From Polyangiaceae bacterium (lineage in GTDB: Bacteria; Myxococcota_A; Polyangia; Polyangiales; Polyangiaceae), in contig JACKEB010000020.1 of NCBI GenBank assembly GCA_020633205.1, positions 1 through 64,000 of the forward strand: a DNA stretch of 64,000 bases, written 5' to 3'. Shown piece after piece: positions 9,441-19,361 of this stretch; position 1 is the stretch's first letter; each line of letters starts with the position of its first letter. The position numbers and the translations under genes were made by a program. Below the pieces are notes generated by a model. It saw only the letters and a list, made by a program, of their open reading frames with translations. It made no database searches and was not told the DNA's origin.

Positions 9441-10492
9441 AGCGCCCCCCCGATGCCAAGCCAGGCGCCTTGGGGCCCCACTGCCGCGCTCGGCCTCAGA
9501 CGTGCCGTCTGACGCACCACTGAGGCGCTGGCGCTACCAGGCGTTATCAAATACAGCAGCACGCCGACGGCGGTCACCGCCATCCCACCCGCAAAGACGT
9601 AGGTCGCCACGTTACCCAAATTCCTCGCGGAATTTACATCGCCAGGTGAATCGCACACCAGGCTGCCGTCGATGGTCTCACAGTTTCCATCCTCGACGGC
9701 GGCGTCGTAGTTGCCCTTCGCGATCAGCCCAAGCACCCCGGAGGTCACGATCCCGGCGATACCCACGCCCCCGACGACATAGGCGAGGGTATGGTCTGGT
9801 GGAGCGGTGTGCCCGCCGTCCCGAGGCCCTGCGCCCTGGTCATGGGGCAGCCCCGCGGTCGGCGGGCCAGGCTCGGGTGCCGCTGGCTCGACGGCAGTCG
9901 CCGCAACCGGCGCGAGCGCAGGGATCTCAACCTCGACGAGCTCGCCTTCCGCTACCTCCACCACAGCAGAAAACGCCTCGAAGCCGGGCGCGGAAGCCTC
10001 GACGGTGACCTTGCCGGGATCGACGGGCACCACCTGGCTCATTAGCGTCAGCGGTAGCTCGACGCCATTTTTCCTCACGGATAATCCATCGACTTGCTTG
10101 AACCCAGCAGCGAAGCCCACCCGAAGCTTTGGTAGCCTGGGCTCGAGCTCAGCCACGCGCTGGCTCGCGGTGCGTTCGCGCTCCGCCTGACCTGCACGCT
10201 GAGCCTTGGCGATGACTTCCTTGTATGTGGCCCAAGCACTCGCGAGCCGACCCTGCTTGGCGTAGCAATCAGCCAGCATCAGGATCCCGCCAACGGCCTT
10301 GCGCTGCGACAACTCGGTCGCGCTCTCGAACTGCTTGCAGGCGGCCGCGAGATCGCCGGCCTGCATGAGCTTCACGCCTTCGGCGAACGCAGCCTCTGCG
10401 GCAGCACGCTCGGCAGCACCTTCAGCACGGGCACCAGAGGCACCCGCAAACAACGAAATGCCCAGTAGGCAGGCAAGCAGACGACTCTCCAA
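9437..10492 (-). CDS. Exported TPR-containing protein with PEGA-like domain and two C-terminal membrane helices
   Basis: The chosen start is TTG at 10492, which gives an ideal signal peptide (ESRLLACLLGISLFAGASGARA). The frame is open further upstream, but that part overlaps the kinase gene and does not look coding in this frame. After the signal, residues about 25-110 form TPR-like helices (FAEGVKLMQAGDLAAACKQFE). A beta-rich PEGA-like segment follows (VPVDPGKVTVEASAPGFEAF), then a Pro/Ala linker and two membrane helices (AYVVGGVGIAGIVTSGVLGLIA; ATYVFAGGMAVTAVGVLLYLI). This order is common in myxobacterial proteins encoded beside kinases. It lies 59 bases after the kinase gene and is translationally coupled to the lipoprotein gene. 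Confidence 0.78.
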   Translation of the reverse strand: MESRLLACLLGISLFAGASGARAEGAAERAAAEAAFAEGVKLMQAGDLAAACKQFESATELSQRKAVGGILMLADCYAKQGRLASAWATYKEVIAKAQRAGQAERERTASQRVAELEPRLPKLRVGFAAGFKQVDGLSVRKNGVELPLTLMSQVVPVDPGKVTVEASAPGFEAFSAVVEVAEGELVEVEIPALAPVAATAVEPAAPEPGPPTAGLPHDQGAGPRDGGHTAPPDHTLAYVVGGVGIAGIVTSGVLGLIAKGNYDAAVEDGNCETIDGSLVCDSPGDVNSARNLGNVATYVFAGGMAVTAVGVLLYLITPGSASASVVRQTARLRPSAAVGPQGAWLGIGGAL

Positions 10493-10551
10493 CGTCCGTG
10501 TGGTGTAACCCAGGCAGCCCAGGTTGCCTAGAAACGGCGTTAGACCGCCGT

Positions 10552-11982
10552 TCAGTACAGCGTGGGCGGTTTCGCCTGCTCTGGGGGTTGCGGCTTCGCG
10601 CGGACGCTGGTCGCCGGCAAGGGATTCGCTGGGCGCTTCGCGGTCAACGCGGTGCTGGTGCTGGGCGAAGCGCTGGGCGCCGCAGAAACCGACGCTGCGG
10701 CCGAACTGCTCACGGGCGCCTCGACGGATGCGGCTTCGGTAGAGACCGAGAGGGAAGTTGGGGCGCCAGCGCTCGCGGGCGGCTCCGCAGCCACCTCGGG
10801 TTTCGAAAAGGCTCCGAGTCCCAAAGCCAGCCCCAGCCCTGAAACGGCGACCGCACCGAGAGCACCGATCCACCAGGTTTTCCGTGAGGTTTCTTTGGCG
10901 GGTGAGGGCGCGGCGCGCGTGGCCAGCTCCGTGGACTGACCAAGAGAAACCGCATCCCGTGAGATCGGCTGCTCCGTCTCGGTATCCCCAAGTACCCGTG
11001 GCTCGGCGGTCTCACCTGAGCGCAGGTCGAGCGTGTCTTGAAACGCGGCGCTGTGGACCCTGGCCCGGGGTTTCGTTTCTGCAGCCAAGCCTGCGTCAAC
11101 AGCGCAAGCAAGCAGCGCCGTGAGCAACTCACCCGCGTCTCGGTAGCGGTCCTGGGGCTTGAGCGAGACCGCGCGCTCTAGCACCGGCGCGAAGGCACCA
11201 ACATCGACTCCGTGTGCGGACGCGCTCGGGCGATTCCCATCGATCACCCGCATGCGGGGGTCTTCTCCGTCGTACGCAGGCATGCCCGTGACCAGCTCGA
11301 TGAACAACAGGCCGAGGGCGTGTACGTCCGTCCACGGTCCCGTACGACCACCGACGACTTGCTCGGGTGCCGCGTAGGCGGGGGTGTACGGACTCGCTCC
11401 AGAGGTCGTCTGCGTGCGTCCTGTGCCGGGCTCGACGTCAACTTGAATTGCCTTGGCGACTCCAAAGTCGATGAGCTTCGGCACCCAGCTCCCATCCTCA
11501 GGGTGGGTGTCGAGCATCACGTTGCCCGGCTTGATGTCTCGGTGCACTACACCGAGCCGATGCGCGTGAGCCACGGCACGCACCAGCGGTTCGACGAGCT
11601 GCCAAGCTACGGCGAGCCCAACGCCGCCATGATCTTCGATGAAGTCCCGCAGGCTGAGCCCCTGGCAAAGCTCCATCACGAAGTAGGGGCGCAGCACACC
11701 ATCGACCTCGACCACACCGAGGTCGATGGCCGTGACGATGTTGGGGTGACGCAGCCGAGTGAGCGTTCGCGCTTCCTCGAGGAAATCATCTAGGCGCCTC
11801 GCGTGCTGCTCTACACTCAAGTTGGCGGGCAGGTTCAGCACCTTCACCGCCACCTGCGACTCGAGGGCGATGTGGGTCGCCGCGAAGACCCTTCCGGAGC
11901 CTCCCTCCCCCAACTCTCGCTCCAAACGGTAACGACCGTCGAGCAACTTGTTGAGTAGGGAGGCGCCGGGATCTATCGCCAC
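10552..11982 (-). CDS. Membrane-anchored Ser/Thr protein kinase
   Basis: The kinase domain covers about residues 17-295. Visible motifs are the glycine loop ELGEGGSGRVF, Lys47 in VAVKVL, HRDIKPGN (147-154), DFG (172-174) and AAPEQ (about 204-208), so catalysis is expected. A single membrane helix lies at about 370-391, preceded by a 70-residue juxtamembrane segment. The outside tail of about 85 residues is Ser/Ala/Pro-rich with no recognisable sensor domain. It is the first gene of a minus-strand group with the TPR/PEGA-like protein and the lipoprotein, suggesting that these exported proteins act with the kinase, for example as sensor or target. Confidence 0.93.
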   Translation of the reverse strand: MAIDPGASLLNKLLDGRYRLERELGEGGSGRVFAATHIALESQVAVKVLNLPANLSVEQHARRLDDFLEEARTLTRLRHPNIVTAIDLGVVEVDGVLRPYFVMELCQGLSLRDFIEDHGGVGLAVAWQLVEPLVRAVAHAHRLGVVHRDIKPGNVMLDTHPEDGSWVPKLIDFGVAKAIQVDVEPGTGRTQTTSGASPYTPAYAAPEQVVGGRTGPWTDVHALGLLFIELVTGMPAYDGEDPRMRVIDGNRPSASAHGVDVGAFAPVLERAVSLKPQDRYRDAGELLTALLACAVDAGLAAETKPRARVHSAAFQDTLDLRSGETAEPRVLGDTETEQPISRDAVSLGQSTELATRAAPSPAKETSRKTWWIGALGAVAVSGLGLALGLGAFSKPEVAAEPPASAGAPTSLSVSTEAASVEAPVSSSAAASVSAAPSASPSTSTALTAKRPANPLPATSVRAKPQPPEQAKPPTLY

Positions 11983-12034
11983 GCTGGCATCTTTAGCATG
12001 TGCGGGCCGTCGGGCCTACGATTTGGAAGCCTGG

Positions 12035-13411
<1,377 letters not shown>

Positions 13412-13622
13412 TTTGACTGTGTCTCCTACGCGCAGCGCGCGGCTCGGTTGCCGCCTGGGGAAGCCAACTCGTGGCAACCTGAGGCTCGCGTCGTAACTAC
13501 TGCCCTGGGGAGGAAACGGCAATCCAACAACGCGCACGAGTGCAGGTCTGTGCTTCGCAGCCGCAACATCTTTCAGCTGAGCTTTTCGCCCCGCGTCATG
13601 CGCGCCCCCCAGCGTCGCAGCT

Positions 13623-14276
13623 GTGCAACACTCCTCAGCCTTGCCCGTGTCCCACCTCGTCGCCAACCGTGGAGCCCCGTGGCTCGACCCAATCCGTAGT
13701 CGTCTCCAGCGTTTCGAGCGCCACACGATCGAGAATCCCGAGCTGCGACCCGCAGCGGTCGCGTTCACCCTGGTCAAGGAGGCCGCCGGACCGGCCTTCA
13801 TCTTGACCCAGCGGGCCCGCGAACTTTCACACCATCCCGGGCAGTTCGCCCTGCCCGGAGGTCGGATGGATCCTGGCGAAACTCCCATGCTCGCGGCGCG
13901 CCGAGAGCTCGCGGAAGAGGTGGGCCTGCAGCTCTCGGGTGAGCAGGTGCTCGGGTGTCTCGACGACTTCGAGACGCGCTCGGGCTTTCGCATGACCCCG
14001 GTCGTGCTGTGGGGGGGCGAGGCGCCCGCGTTGACTGCCGCGCCGGCGGAGGTCGGGGCGATCCATCGCATTCCGTTGGCGATGCTCGAACGCGACGATC
14101 TGATCGATCTGTGGCCGATCCCCGAGAGCGATCGGCCAGTGCTCTCGATGCGCCTAGGAGAATTGAGGATCTTTGCGCCGACCGCTGCGCTCATCTATCA
14201 ATTTCGCGAGGTCGCGCTTTTCGACCGCGAGACGCGGGTGGCTCACTACGAGCAACCAGTGTTCGCCTGGAGCTAG
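13623..14276 (+). CDS. NUDIX hydrolase, CoA pyrophosphatase-like
   Basis: The Nudix box is intact: G-x5-E-x7-REL-x-EE-x-GL in GGRMDPGETPMLAARRELAE followed by EVGL. Upstream residues LSHHPGQFALPGGR resemble the CoA pyrophosphatase signature (HxGQ..FPGG), which suggests hydrolysis of CoA or acyl-CoA to phosphopantetheine and 3',5'-ADP. At 217 residues the size fits. The start is a GTG at 13623, but a GTG slightly downstream is possible. It is divergent from the cystathionine beta-synthase gene with about 210 bases between, where no structure stands out. Confidence 0.88.
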   Translation: MQHSSALPVSHLVANRGAPWLDPIRSRLQRFERHTIENPELRPAAVAFTLVKEAAGPAFILTQRARELSHHPGQFALPGGRMDPGETPMLAARRELAEEVGLQLSGEQVLGCLDDFETRSGFRMTPVVLWGGEAPALTAAPAEVGAIHRIPLAMLERDDLIDLWPIPESDRPVLSMRLGELRIFAPTAALIYQFREVALFDRETRVAHYEQPVFAWS

Positions 14277-14358
14277 TGTCCCGCCGCGTGATTCGTTCAG
14301 CGAATCACAGATTCGCCTCAGTAGTGTCCTTGGCCGCGCGAAGGAGTAGCCTCGCGGC

Positions 14359-15348
14359 ATGAGCAGCGGAACACATCAGGTCGTGGTGGTACGCGAGACT
14401 GGCGGCATCGACAGCCTTCAGCTCGAGACTCAGGTCATACCGCTACCAGGCCCCGGCGAGGCTCAGATCCGTCACCGCGCGATCGGTCTCAACTTCATCG
14501 ACACGTATTTCCGCACGGGTTTATACAAGGCTCCCAGCCTGCCGTTCACTCCAGGCGCCGAAGGCGCCGGGGTGGTGACAGCGGTCGGCGAAGGGGTGGA
14601 CGACTTGCAGGTCGGTGATCGGGTTGCCTACGCGGGGGCAAGCCTCGGCGCCTACAGCGAGTATCGCCTGATCCCCGCGGATCGCCTCGTCCCCCTGCCT
14701 GACGACATCAGCGACGAAGTAGCTGCGGCAGCGCTCCTCAAGGGCCTGACCGCCGAATATCTTCTGCGACGCACCTTTCAGGTCAGGGGGGGAGAGACCA
14801 TCTTGGTGCACGCCGGGGCAGGTGGCGTAGGCAGTCTGCTCTGCCAATGGGGAAAGCACCTGGGCGCGACGGTGATCGCGACGGTAGGCAGCGAGGCAAA
14901 GGCGCGGCTGGCACGCCAGTATGGGGCCAGCGAGGTCATCCTTTACCGCAAGGAATCGGTCTCCGCGCGAGTGCGTGAATTGACCGGAGGTGCCGGCGTG
15001 CCCGTGGTCTACGACTCGGTGGGCGCGGACACGTTCATGGACTCCCTCGACTGTTTGGCGCCCCGCGGGCTGATGGTGAGCTTTGGACAAGCGTCGGGCA
15101 AGGTGCCGGCTCTGGACATCGCATTGCTCAGTCAGAAGGGCTCGCTCTTCCTGACGCGCCCAACGTTGGGCACCTACACCCACGATCGCACCGAGCTACT
15201 TCAAGCCAGCGAAGCGCTATTTTCAGTGCTCCGCGCGGGCGTGCTCAGCGTTCACATCGGGCAGCGCTACCCGCTGGCCGACATACGCCTCGCTCACATG
15301 GACCTCGAGTCGCGCAAGACCGTCGGCTCTAGCGTTCTCATCCCGTGA
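14359..15348 (+). CDS. NADPH:quinone oxidoreductase, zeta-crystallin type
   Basis: This medium-chain dehydrogenase/reductase of 329 residues lacks zinc ligands. The N-terminal GroES-like domain contains NFIDTYFRTGLY and PGAEGAGVV, typical of the Qor group. The NADPH Rossmann motif AGAGGVGSLLCQ is near residue 155. It is expected to reduce quinones or enones in the cytoplasm using NADPH. The downstream lipoprotein gene starts on an overlapping GTG, so the two are probably cotranscribed. The ATG at 14359 has no strong Shine-Dalgarno but the N-terminus aligns with the family. Confidence 0.92.
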   Translation: MSSGTHQVVVVRETGGIDSLQLETQVIPLPGPGEAQIRHRAIGLNFIDTYFRTGLYKAPSLPFTPGAEGAGVVTAVGEGVDDLQVGDRVAYAGASLGAYSEYRLIPADRLVPLPDDISDEVAAAALLKGLTAEYLLRRTFQVRGGETILVHAGAGGVGSLLCQWGKHLGATVIATVGSEAKARLARQYGASEVILYRKESVSARVRELTGGAGVPVVYDSVGADTFMDSLDCLAPRGLMVSFGQASGKVPALDIALLSQKGSLFLTRPTLGTYTHDRTELLQASEALFSVLRAGVLSVHIGQRYPLADIRLAHMDLESRKTVGSSVLIP

Positions 15349-16220
15349 ACCCGCGTTTCGTTTTCCTGCTGCCGCTCACAGCGCTGACGCTCGCGCTCGC
15401 GTGTGGCTCACAGCGCACGCCGGTCTCCGAACCGCACCCGGTGCCAACGCAGGGCACTGCACCCTCCGGCTCCGCGGAGCACTCCACACCTGAGGCGTCA
15501 CGCCCCGCCGGCTACAGCCTGCAGCAGGCAGTCGTGAGACTGCGAGAGAGGGGCGCGACGCCACGCCAACACTTGTCACCCGACTTCACGAGCATGGCTC
15601 CCCGCGCGCAGCAGCGACGGGTCGCGGCTTGGAGCGCAACTTCGCTGGGCACTGACACTTCCGGACGCGTGACGCTGCATGCTTCTGTTCGCATGCCCTC
15701 TCCCCCGGAAAAATCCGCACGGCAAGTATTGCTGACGTTCGAACTACCCGAAGCCGAGCAGCACCTCACCAGCAAGCTGCTCGGCGCGAGCTTCGAAGAT
15801 CGCAGCGAGGCTCCGTTCTTGGGTTTTTCCCGGGCAATACTGCCGAGCGTTTTGATCGACATCGCACCGGAGGGCGAGCTCGGAGTCGGAGCGACCTGGA
15901 GCGTGGACCGGCGCTACCAAGATGGGTCCGGCGAGTTCTTCTCACGTCGCAACTACAAGCTGTTGCGCTGGGTCGCGCCCGACGCGTTTGGTATCCGGCA
16001 GACCGCCCGGATCGCAGAGCTCGAGTTGGTGTGGGTCGACGGCGCCGAACGCGGCTCCGAACAGGTGACGACAGGACGCATCTGGCACTCCGCCGCGTGG
16101 CTGTACCCGGTCGGCTACTTTCGCCAGAAAATCGAAGAGGGCGAGATCACCCTCGAGACGATGCTGCAACTAGACAACCCTGAATGGCCAAAACTTAGCC
16201 CGATCGTTGCCAGGGACTGA
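15345..16220 (+). CDS. Predicted lipoprotein of unknown function
   Basis: A signal peptide ends in the lipobox LALAC (Cys20), predicting lipid anchoring. A Pro/Ser-rich spacer (about 25-60) is followed by a beta-rich domain of about 220 residues with PEGELGVGATWSVDRRY near residue 180. That pattern resembles DUF6263-type periplasmic proteins, but I would not assign the family firmly. The GTG start overlaps the stop of the quinone oxidoreductase gene by four bases, implying coupling. It is followed by about 100 bases before the PP2C gene. Confidence 0.72.
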   Translation: MNPRFVFLLPLTALTLALACGSQRTPVSEPHPVPTQGTAPSGSAEHSTPEASRPAGYSLQQAVVRLRERGATPRQHLSPDFTSMAPRAQQRRVAAWSATSLGTDTSGRVTLHASVRMPSPPEKSARQVLLTFELPEAEQHLTSKLLGASFEDRSEAPFLGFSRAILPSVLIDIAPEGELGVGATWSVDRRYQDGSGEFFSRRNYKLLRWVAPDAFGIRQTARIAELELVWVDGAERGSEQVTTGRIWHSAAWLYPVGYFRQKIEEGEITLETMLQLDNPEWPKLSPIVARD

Positions 16221-16322
16221 GGCTTTCGGGCGACTTTGACCCCACCCGCTGCGGAATGATGTAACAATGGACGCGGATAGCGCGGGCGCCCAGCGGTGCT
16301 GTCCATGGGGAAAGGACACAGG

Positions 16323-17546
16323 ATGCGGTACATCGCGACAGGCCTGAGCGACGTCGGCAAGAAGCGAGAGAACAACGAAGACTCGTTTCTGATCGACCGG
16401 GACCTCGGGCTGTACGTGGTGTGCGACGGCATGGGCGGTCACCAAGGCGGCGAGGTCGCTTCGCGCCTCGCGGTGGATACGGCCGCCCGTATGCTCGAGG
16501 AGTCTCACGCAAGCTTCGCTGATCTGGTGAAGACCAAGGACGGGCGCAACGCGCTGGTGCAGCTGGTCGAGACGGCGGTCGAGGTCGCGTGTCGGGAAGT
16601 GTTTGGTCGCGCCGCGGCAGATCCACGCCTGCGAGGCATGGGCACTACCATCACGTTGCTGTTGCTGGTCGGTGACTTCGCGGTGATGGGCCACGTCGGA
16701 GACAGCCGACTGTATCTGTACCGTCAAGGTCAGGTGCATCAGCTGAGCTCGGATCACACGTTCGTCGCGAGCTTGATCAGCAGCGGTACCATCAGCCCAG
16801 AAGAGGCGAAACGTCACCCCTACGCTTCGGTGCTGACGCGATCTTTGGGCGTTCAGGAGACGGTGCTCGTCGACACACTGCTGTTCGACGTCTTGCCCGG
16901 AGACACCATGGTGCTGTGCTCCGACGGCTTGAGCGGCGCGCTGGAGAGTCCCGAGGAGCTGGGGATGATCCTCGAGGAAAACCAAATCCAGAACCTGCCG
17001 CAGACGTTGGTTGATCTGGCGAACGTGCGCGGGGGCAGCGACAACGTCACGGTCGTTTGTGTGCGCTCGGCTCGAGCGCCGGCTGACACGCTGCTCGAAA
17101 CTGACTTCGAACTCAGCCCGGAGAACAAGGTCGAGCTGAAAGTGCTCGAGAGTTCCTTCCTGTGCCAAGAGCTGCGCATGGACGGCTTGCTCCGGGTGCT
17201 CAACCTGGCAGACGTGACGGCGCTCGCGATCGGTGAGCGCCCGTTGATCCGCGGGGATTCGTCTGACGGCATGTTGATGGTGATCCGGGGTCGCTTGCGT
17301 GAGACCGGCCCGAAGGGGGAGCGCGAACTGACCCGAGGACATCACGCCCAGGCAACCGCGCTGGTGAACCCACACATCTCGGAGGTCAGCCTGGAGGCGG
17401 TGGAGCCCACTTGGTTGATTCGCCTGGATGGGCCGCGCTTCCGCCGTTTGATCCAACGCCGCCCGACGCTTGGAGTTCGCTTGTTGCGCAACCTCGCGCG
17501 GCAGCTCTCACTAGAGCTCATCCAAACGGGCGATCCACAGGGCTAG
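16323..17546 (+). CDS. PP2C-type Ser/Thr phosphatase with C-terminal cNMP-binding-like domain
   Basis: The first 245 residues are a PPM phosphatase: NEDSFLID, DGMGGHQGGE, GHVGDSRLYLY, DGLSGAL and GSDNVTVV carry the metal-binding aspartates and glycines. The C-terminal 140 residues resemble a cyclic-nucleotide-binding beta-roll (PLIRGDSSDGMLMVIRGRLR), so a ligand may regulate it; the phosphate-binding cassette is not obvious. ATG 16323 is chosen because AAGGA lies six bases upstream; an in-frame GTG at 16296 lacks such a site. It would reverse Ser/Thr phosphorylation by kinases like those at 7.5 and 10.6 kb. It overlaps the convergent thioesterase gene by four bases. Confidence 0.92.
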   Translation: MRYIATGLSDVGKKRENNEDSFLIDRDLGLYVVCDGMGGHQGGEVASRLAVDTAARMLEESHASFADLVKTKDGRNALVQLVETAVEVACREVFGRAAADPRLRGMGTTITLLLLVGDFAVMGHVGDSRLYLYRQGQVHQLSSDHTFVASLISSGTISPEEAKRHPYASVLTRSLGVQETVLVDTLLFDVLPGDTMVLCSDGLSGALESPEELGMILEENQIQNLPQTLVDLANVRGGSDNVTVVCVRSARAPADTLLETDFELSPENKVELKVLESSFLCQELRMDGLLRVLNLADVTALAIGERPLIRGDSSDGMLMVIRGRLRETGPKGERELTRGHHAQATALVNPHISEVSLEAVEPTWLIRLDGPRFRRLIQRRPTLGVRLLRNLARQLSLELIQTGDPQG

Positions 17547-18460
17547 AACAGAAGCCTCGCGAGGCAGTGGGGCTTTCCGCTGTCTGGCTCTGCGAGCACG
17601 CGAGCGCACGCGCCGACTCGCATGTTCCCTTCAACCGTCAGCTCGAAGAGCCGCAGCCACACGCGGTAGCTGCGGCCCGCGAAGCAAGGTCGGGCGAACG
17701 CCAGCTCGAGTTCACTGCCGAGCAGCGCGAAATCTCGGCCTAACGTCGCGAGCCGCCTGAGCGCCGCTTCTTCGATCACCCGTGGGTAGACGAGGCTGTT
17801 GACGTGCTGGTTGGAGTCCGTGTGCACCAAGCCAAAGTGCAGCGTCTGGGGGTCCGGCGACTCGCGCTCCTCCAACCAGCGCGCTCCTTCAGGGAGCTCC
17901 ACGACTTCAGCCGGGTCGCGCCATGGGTAGACCTCCTCAGGCACTTCCGGGACGCCGAGGCCGGCGGGCAAACGCAACACGCGGCGCTCTCCGGCGGCCG
18001 CGAATGGCCGTGTCCACACCTGTTCGGAGAAGATGCGTCCGACGTGGATTCGTTCGCCCTTGTGCTGCGGCTGCGGGTCATACGTGCGCTCGGCTATCCC
18101 CCAGATGTCGGTATGGAAATTCAAGAGCAGCCGCGTGACCTCACCGTCGCGCTCGGCGCGTGCCAGCTGGTAGCGCGATGTCGCCTCGAGGTGGTTCCTT
18201 ACGGATACCGGACCGCCGAAGGTCTGAATGAAGAAGCGGCTCGGGATGGCCGCGATGTGCGCACGCTTCGCTAGCTCGGGAAGCGGCGTGTCGCGGAGCA
18301 ACTTACGCCACGCGCTGAAGCCTACGCCCTGCGGGATAGCTTCGAGGCGGACGCGGCCATCCTGAGCGATGTCTTCGTAGCGCACGGCGTAGTTTGCCGT
18401 GCCTTCGCTGCGGGGCTCACCGGTCCGGGGATCTTCGAGAGAAAGCGTCGGGAAAAACAT
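17543..18460 (-). CDS. Acyl-ACP/acyl-CoA thioesterase-like hotdog protein
   Basis: The 305-residue length and the motif HTDSNQHVNSLVY (about residue 220) match double-hotdog thioesterases of the acyl-ACP thioesterase type, where the Asn/His positions act in hydrolysis. The N-terminal half (YAVRYEDIAQDGRVRL) would be the first hotdog. ATG 18460 is selected because homology-like sequence begins at MFFPTLSLED; the longer frame upstream is compositionally different. It is divergent from the methyltransferase gene by about 110 bases. Substrate and pathway are unknown. Confidence 0.75.
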   Translation of the reverse strand: MFFPTLSLEDPRTGEPRSEGTANYAVRYEDIAQDGRVRLEAIPQGVGFSAWRKLLRDTPLPELAKRAHIAAIPSRFFIQTFGGPVSVRNHLEATSRYQLARAERDGEVTRLLLNFHTDIWGIAERTYDPQPQHKGERIHVGRIFSEQVWTRPFAAAGERRVLRLPAGLGVPEVPEEVYPWRDPAEVVELPEGARWLEERESPDPQTLHFGLVHTDSNQHVNSLVYPRVIEEAALRRLATLGRDFALLGSELELAFARPCFAGRSYRVWLRLFELTVEGNMRVGACARVLAEPDSGKPHCLARLLF

Positions 18461-18572
18461 GGTCTTGATGCGTCCCCCAGCGCAGCCAGGATCTAGTGCA
18501 ACGCGGGGGCCAGCGCCACTCCGAGCACAACCGCGCTCTCCCTCGCGGCCCGCTCCTGCTAGCTTTCGGCTC

Positions 18573-19361
18573 ATGTTCGGGGCACGCGGTCCGCGCTTCT
18601 GGGAACTGGCAGAGCAGGCGCTCAGCTCCACGGAGCGTGGCTACGACCTCCTGGCGCCGAAGTTCGACTGGACTCCGTTTCGCACGCCGGACGCGATCCT
18701 CCAGGGTTGCCAGGCGTACCTTGGAGCTGGCGAAGCGCCGCGCGCGAGTGTCGACCTCTGCTGTGGGACAGGCGTCGGCCTGGAGATGCTGGCGCGAGTG
18801 ACCCGCGAAGAGGTAGTCGGCGTCGATTTCAGTCGCAACATGTTGGAGCAAGCCCGACGCCGTATCGAGGAGAGTGCGCAGCGAGTTCCAGACGCACCTC
18901 ACCCCCAAATTCGGCTGATTCGGGCGGATGTGATGGCGCTCGGGGAGCACGCAGAGCTCCACGGCCGGTTTGATTGCGCCACCTGCTTTGGCGCCCTGGG
19001 TCATATCCGCGAGGAAGAGGCAGTGAGCTTCTTTTCCGGCGTGCTCGAGTGCCTCTCGCCTGGCGGTCGCTTCGTCCTCGTGACCTTCGACCACCCCCCG
19101 CCCTGGCACCCGGCGTGGCTGCTCTCTCGAGCGTACAATGGCCTGACGCACGTGCGGAACTACCTCGTGCGGCCGCAGTTCCACATGTACTACCTGACCC
19201 ACACCTGGCCTAAGCTTGGCTCGAACCTGCGGGCAGCAGGCTTTGACGTGAGCACACCGGAGCAAGCGTTCTTTGCGCCGTTTCAGTCGGCGCGCTTGAT
19301 CGTCGCAAAGCGTCCGACGGCTGCAAGCCAGTCCGCCAACGGCGCTAGCTCACCAGATTGA
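18573..19361 (+). CDS. Class I SAM-dependent methyltransferase
   Basis: The 262-residue protein shows SAM-binding motif I VDLCCGTGVGLEML near residue 63 and the post-I acidic residue in VGVDFSRNMLEQAR. Motifs near RADVMALGE and SPGGRFVLVTF complete a methyltransferase-11 type Rossmann core. The acceptor is unknown. ATG 18573 is selected as the first start after the divergent promoter; the frame is open further upstream into the thioesterase gene on the other strand. Its last 79 bases overlap the 3' end of the convergent APH-like gene, an unusually long tail-to-tail overlap. Confidence 0.88.
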   Translation: MFGARGPRFWELAEQALSSTERGYDLLAPKFDWTPFRTPDAILQGCQAYLGAGEAPRASVDLCCGTGVGLEMLARVTREEVVGVDFSRNMLEQARRRIEESAQRVPDAPHPQIRLIRADVMALGEHAELHGRFDCATCFGALGHIREEEAVSFFSGVLECLSPGGRFVLVTFDHPPPWHPAWLLSRAYNGLTHVRNYLVRPQFHMYYLTHTWPKLGSNLRAAGFDVSTPEQAFFAPFQSARLIVAKRPTAASQSANGASSPD

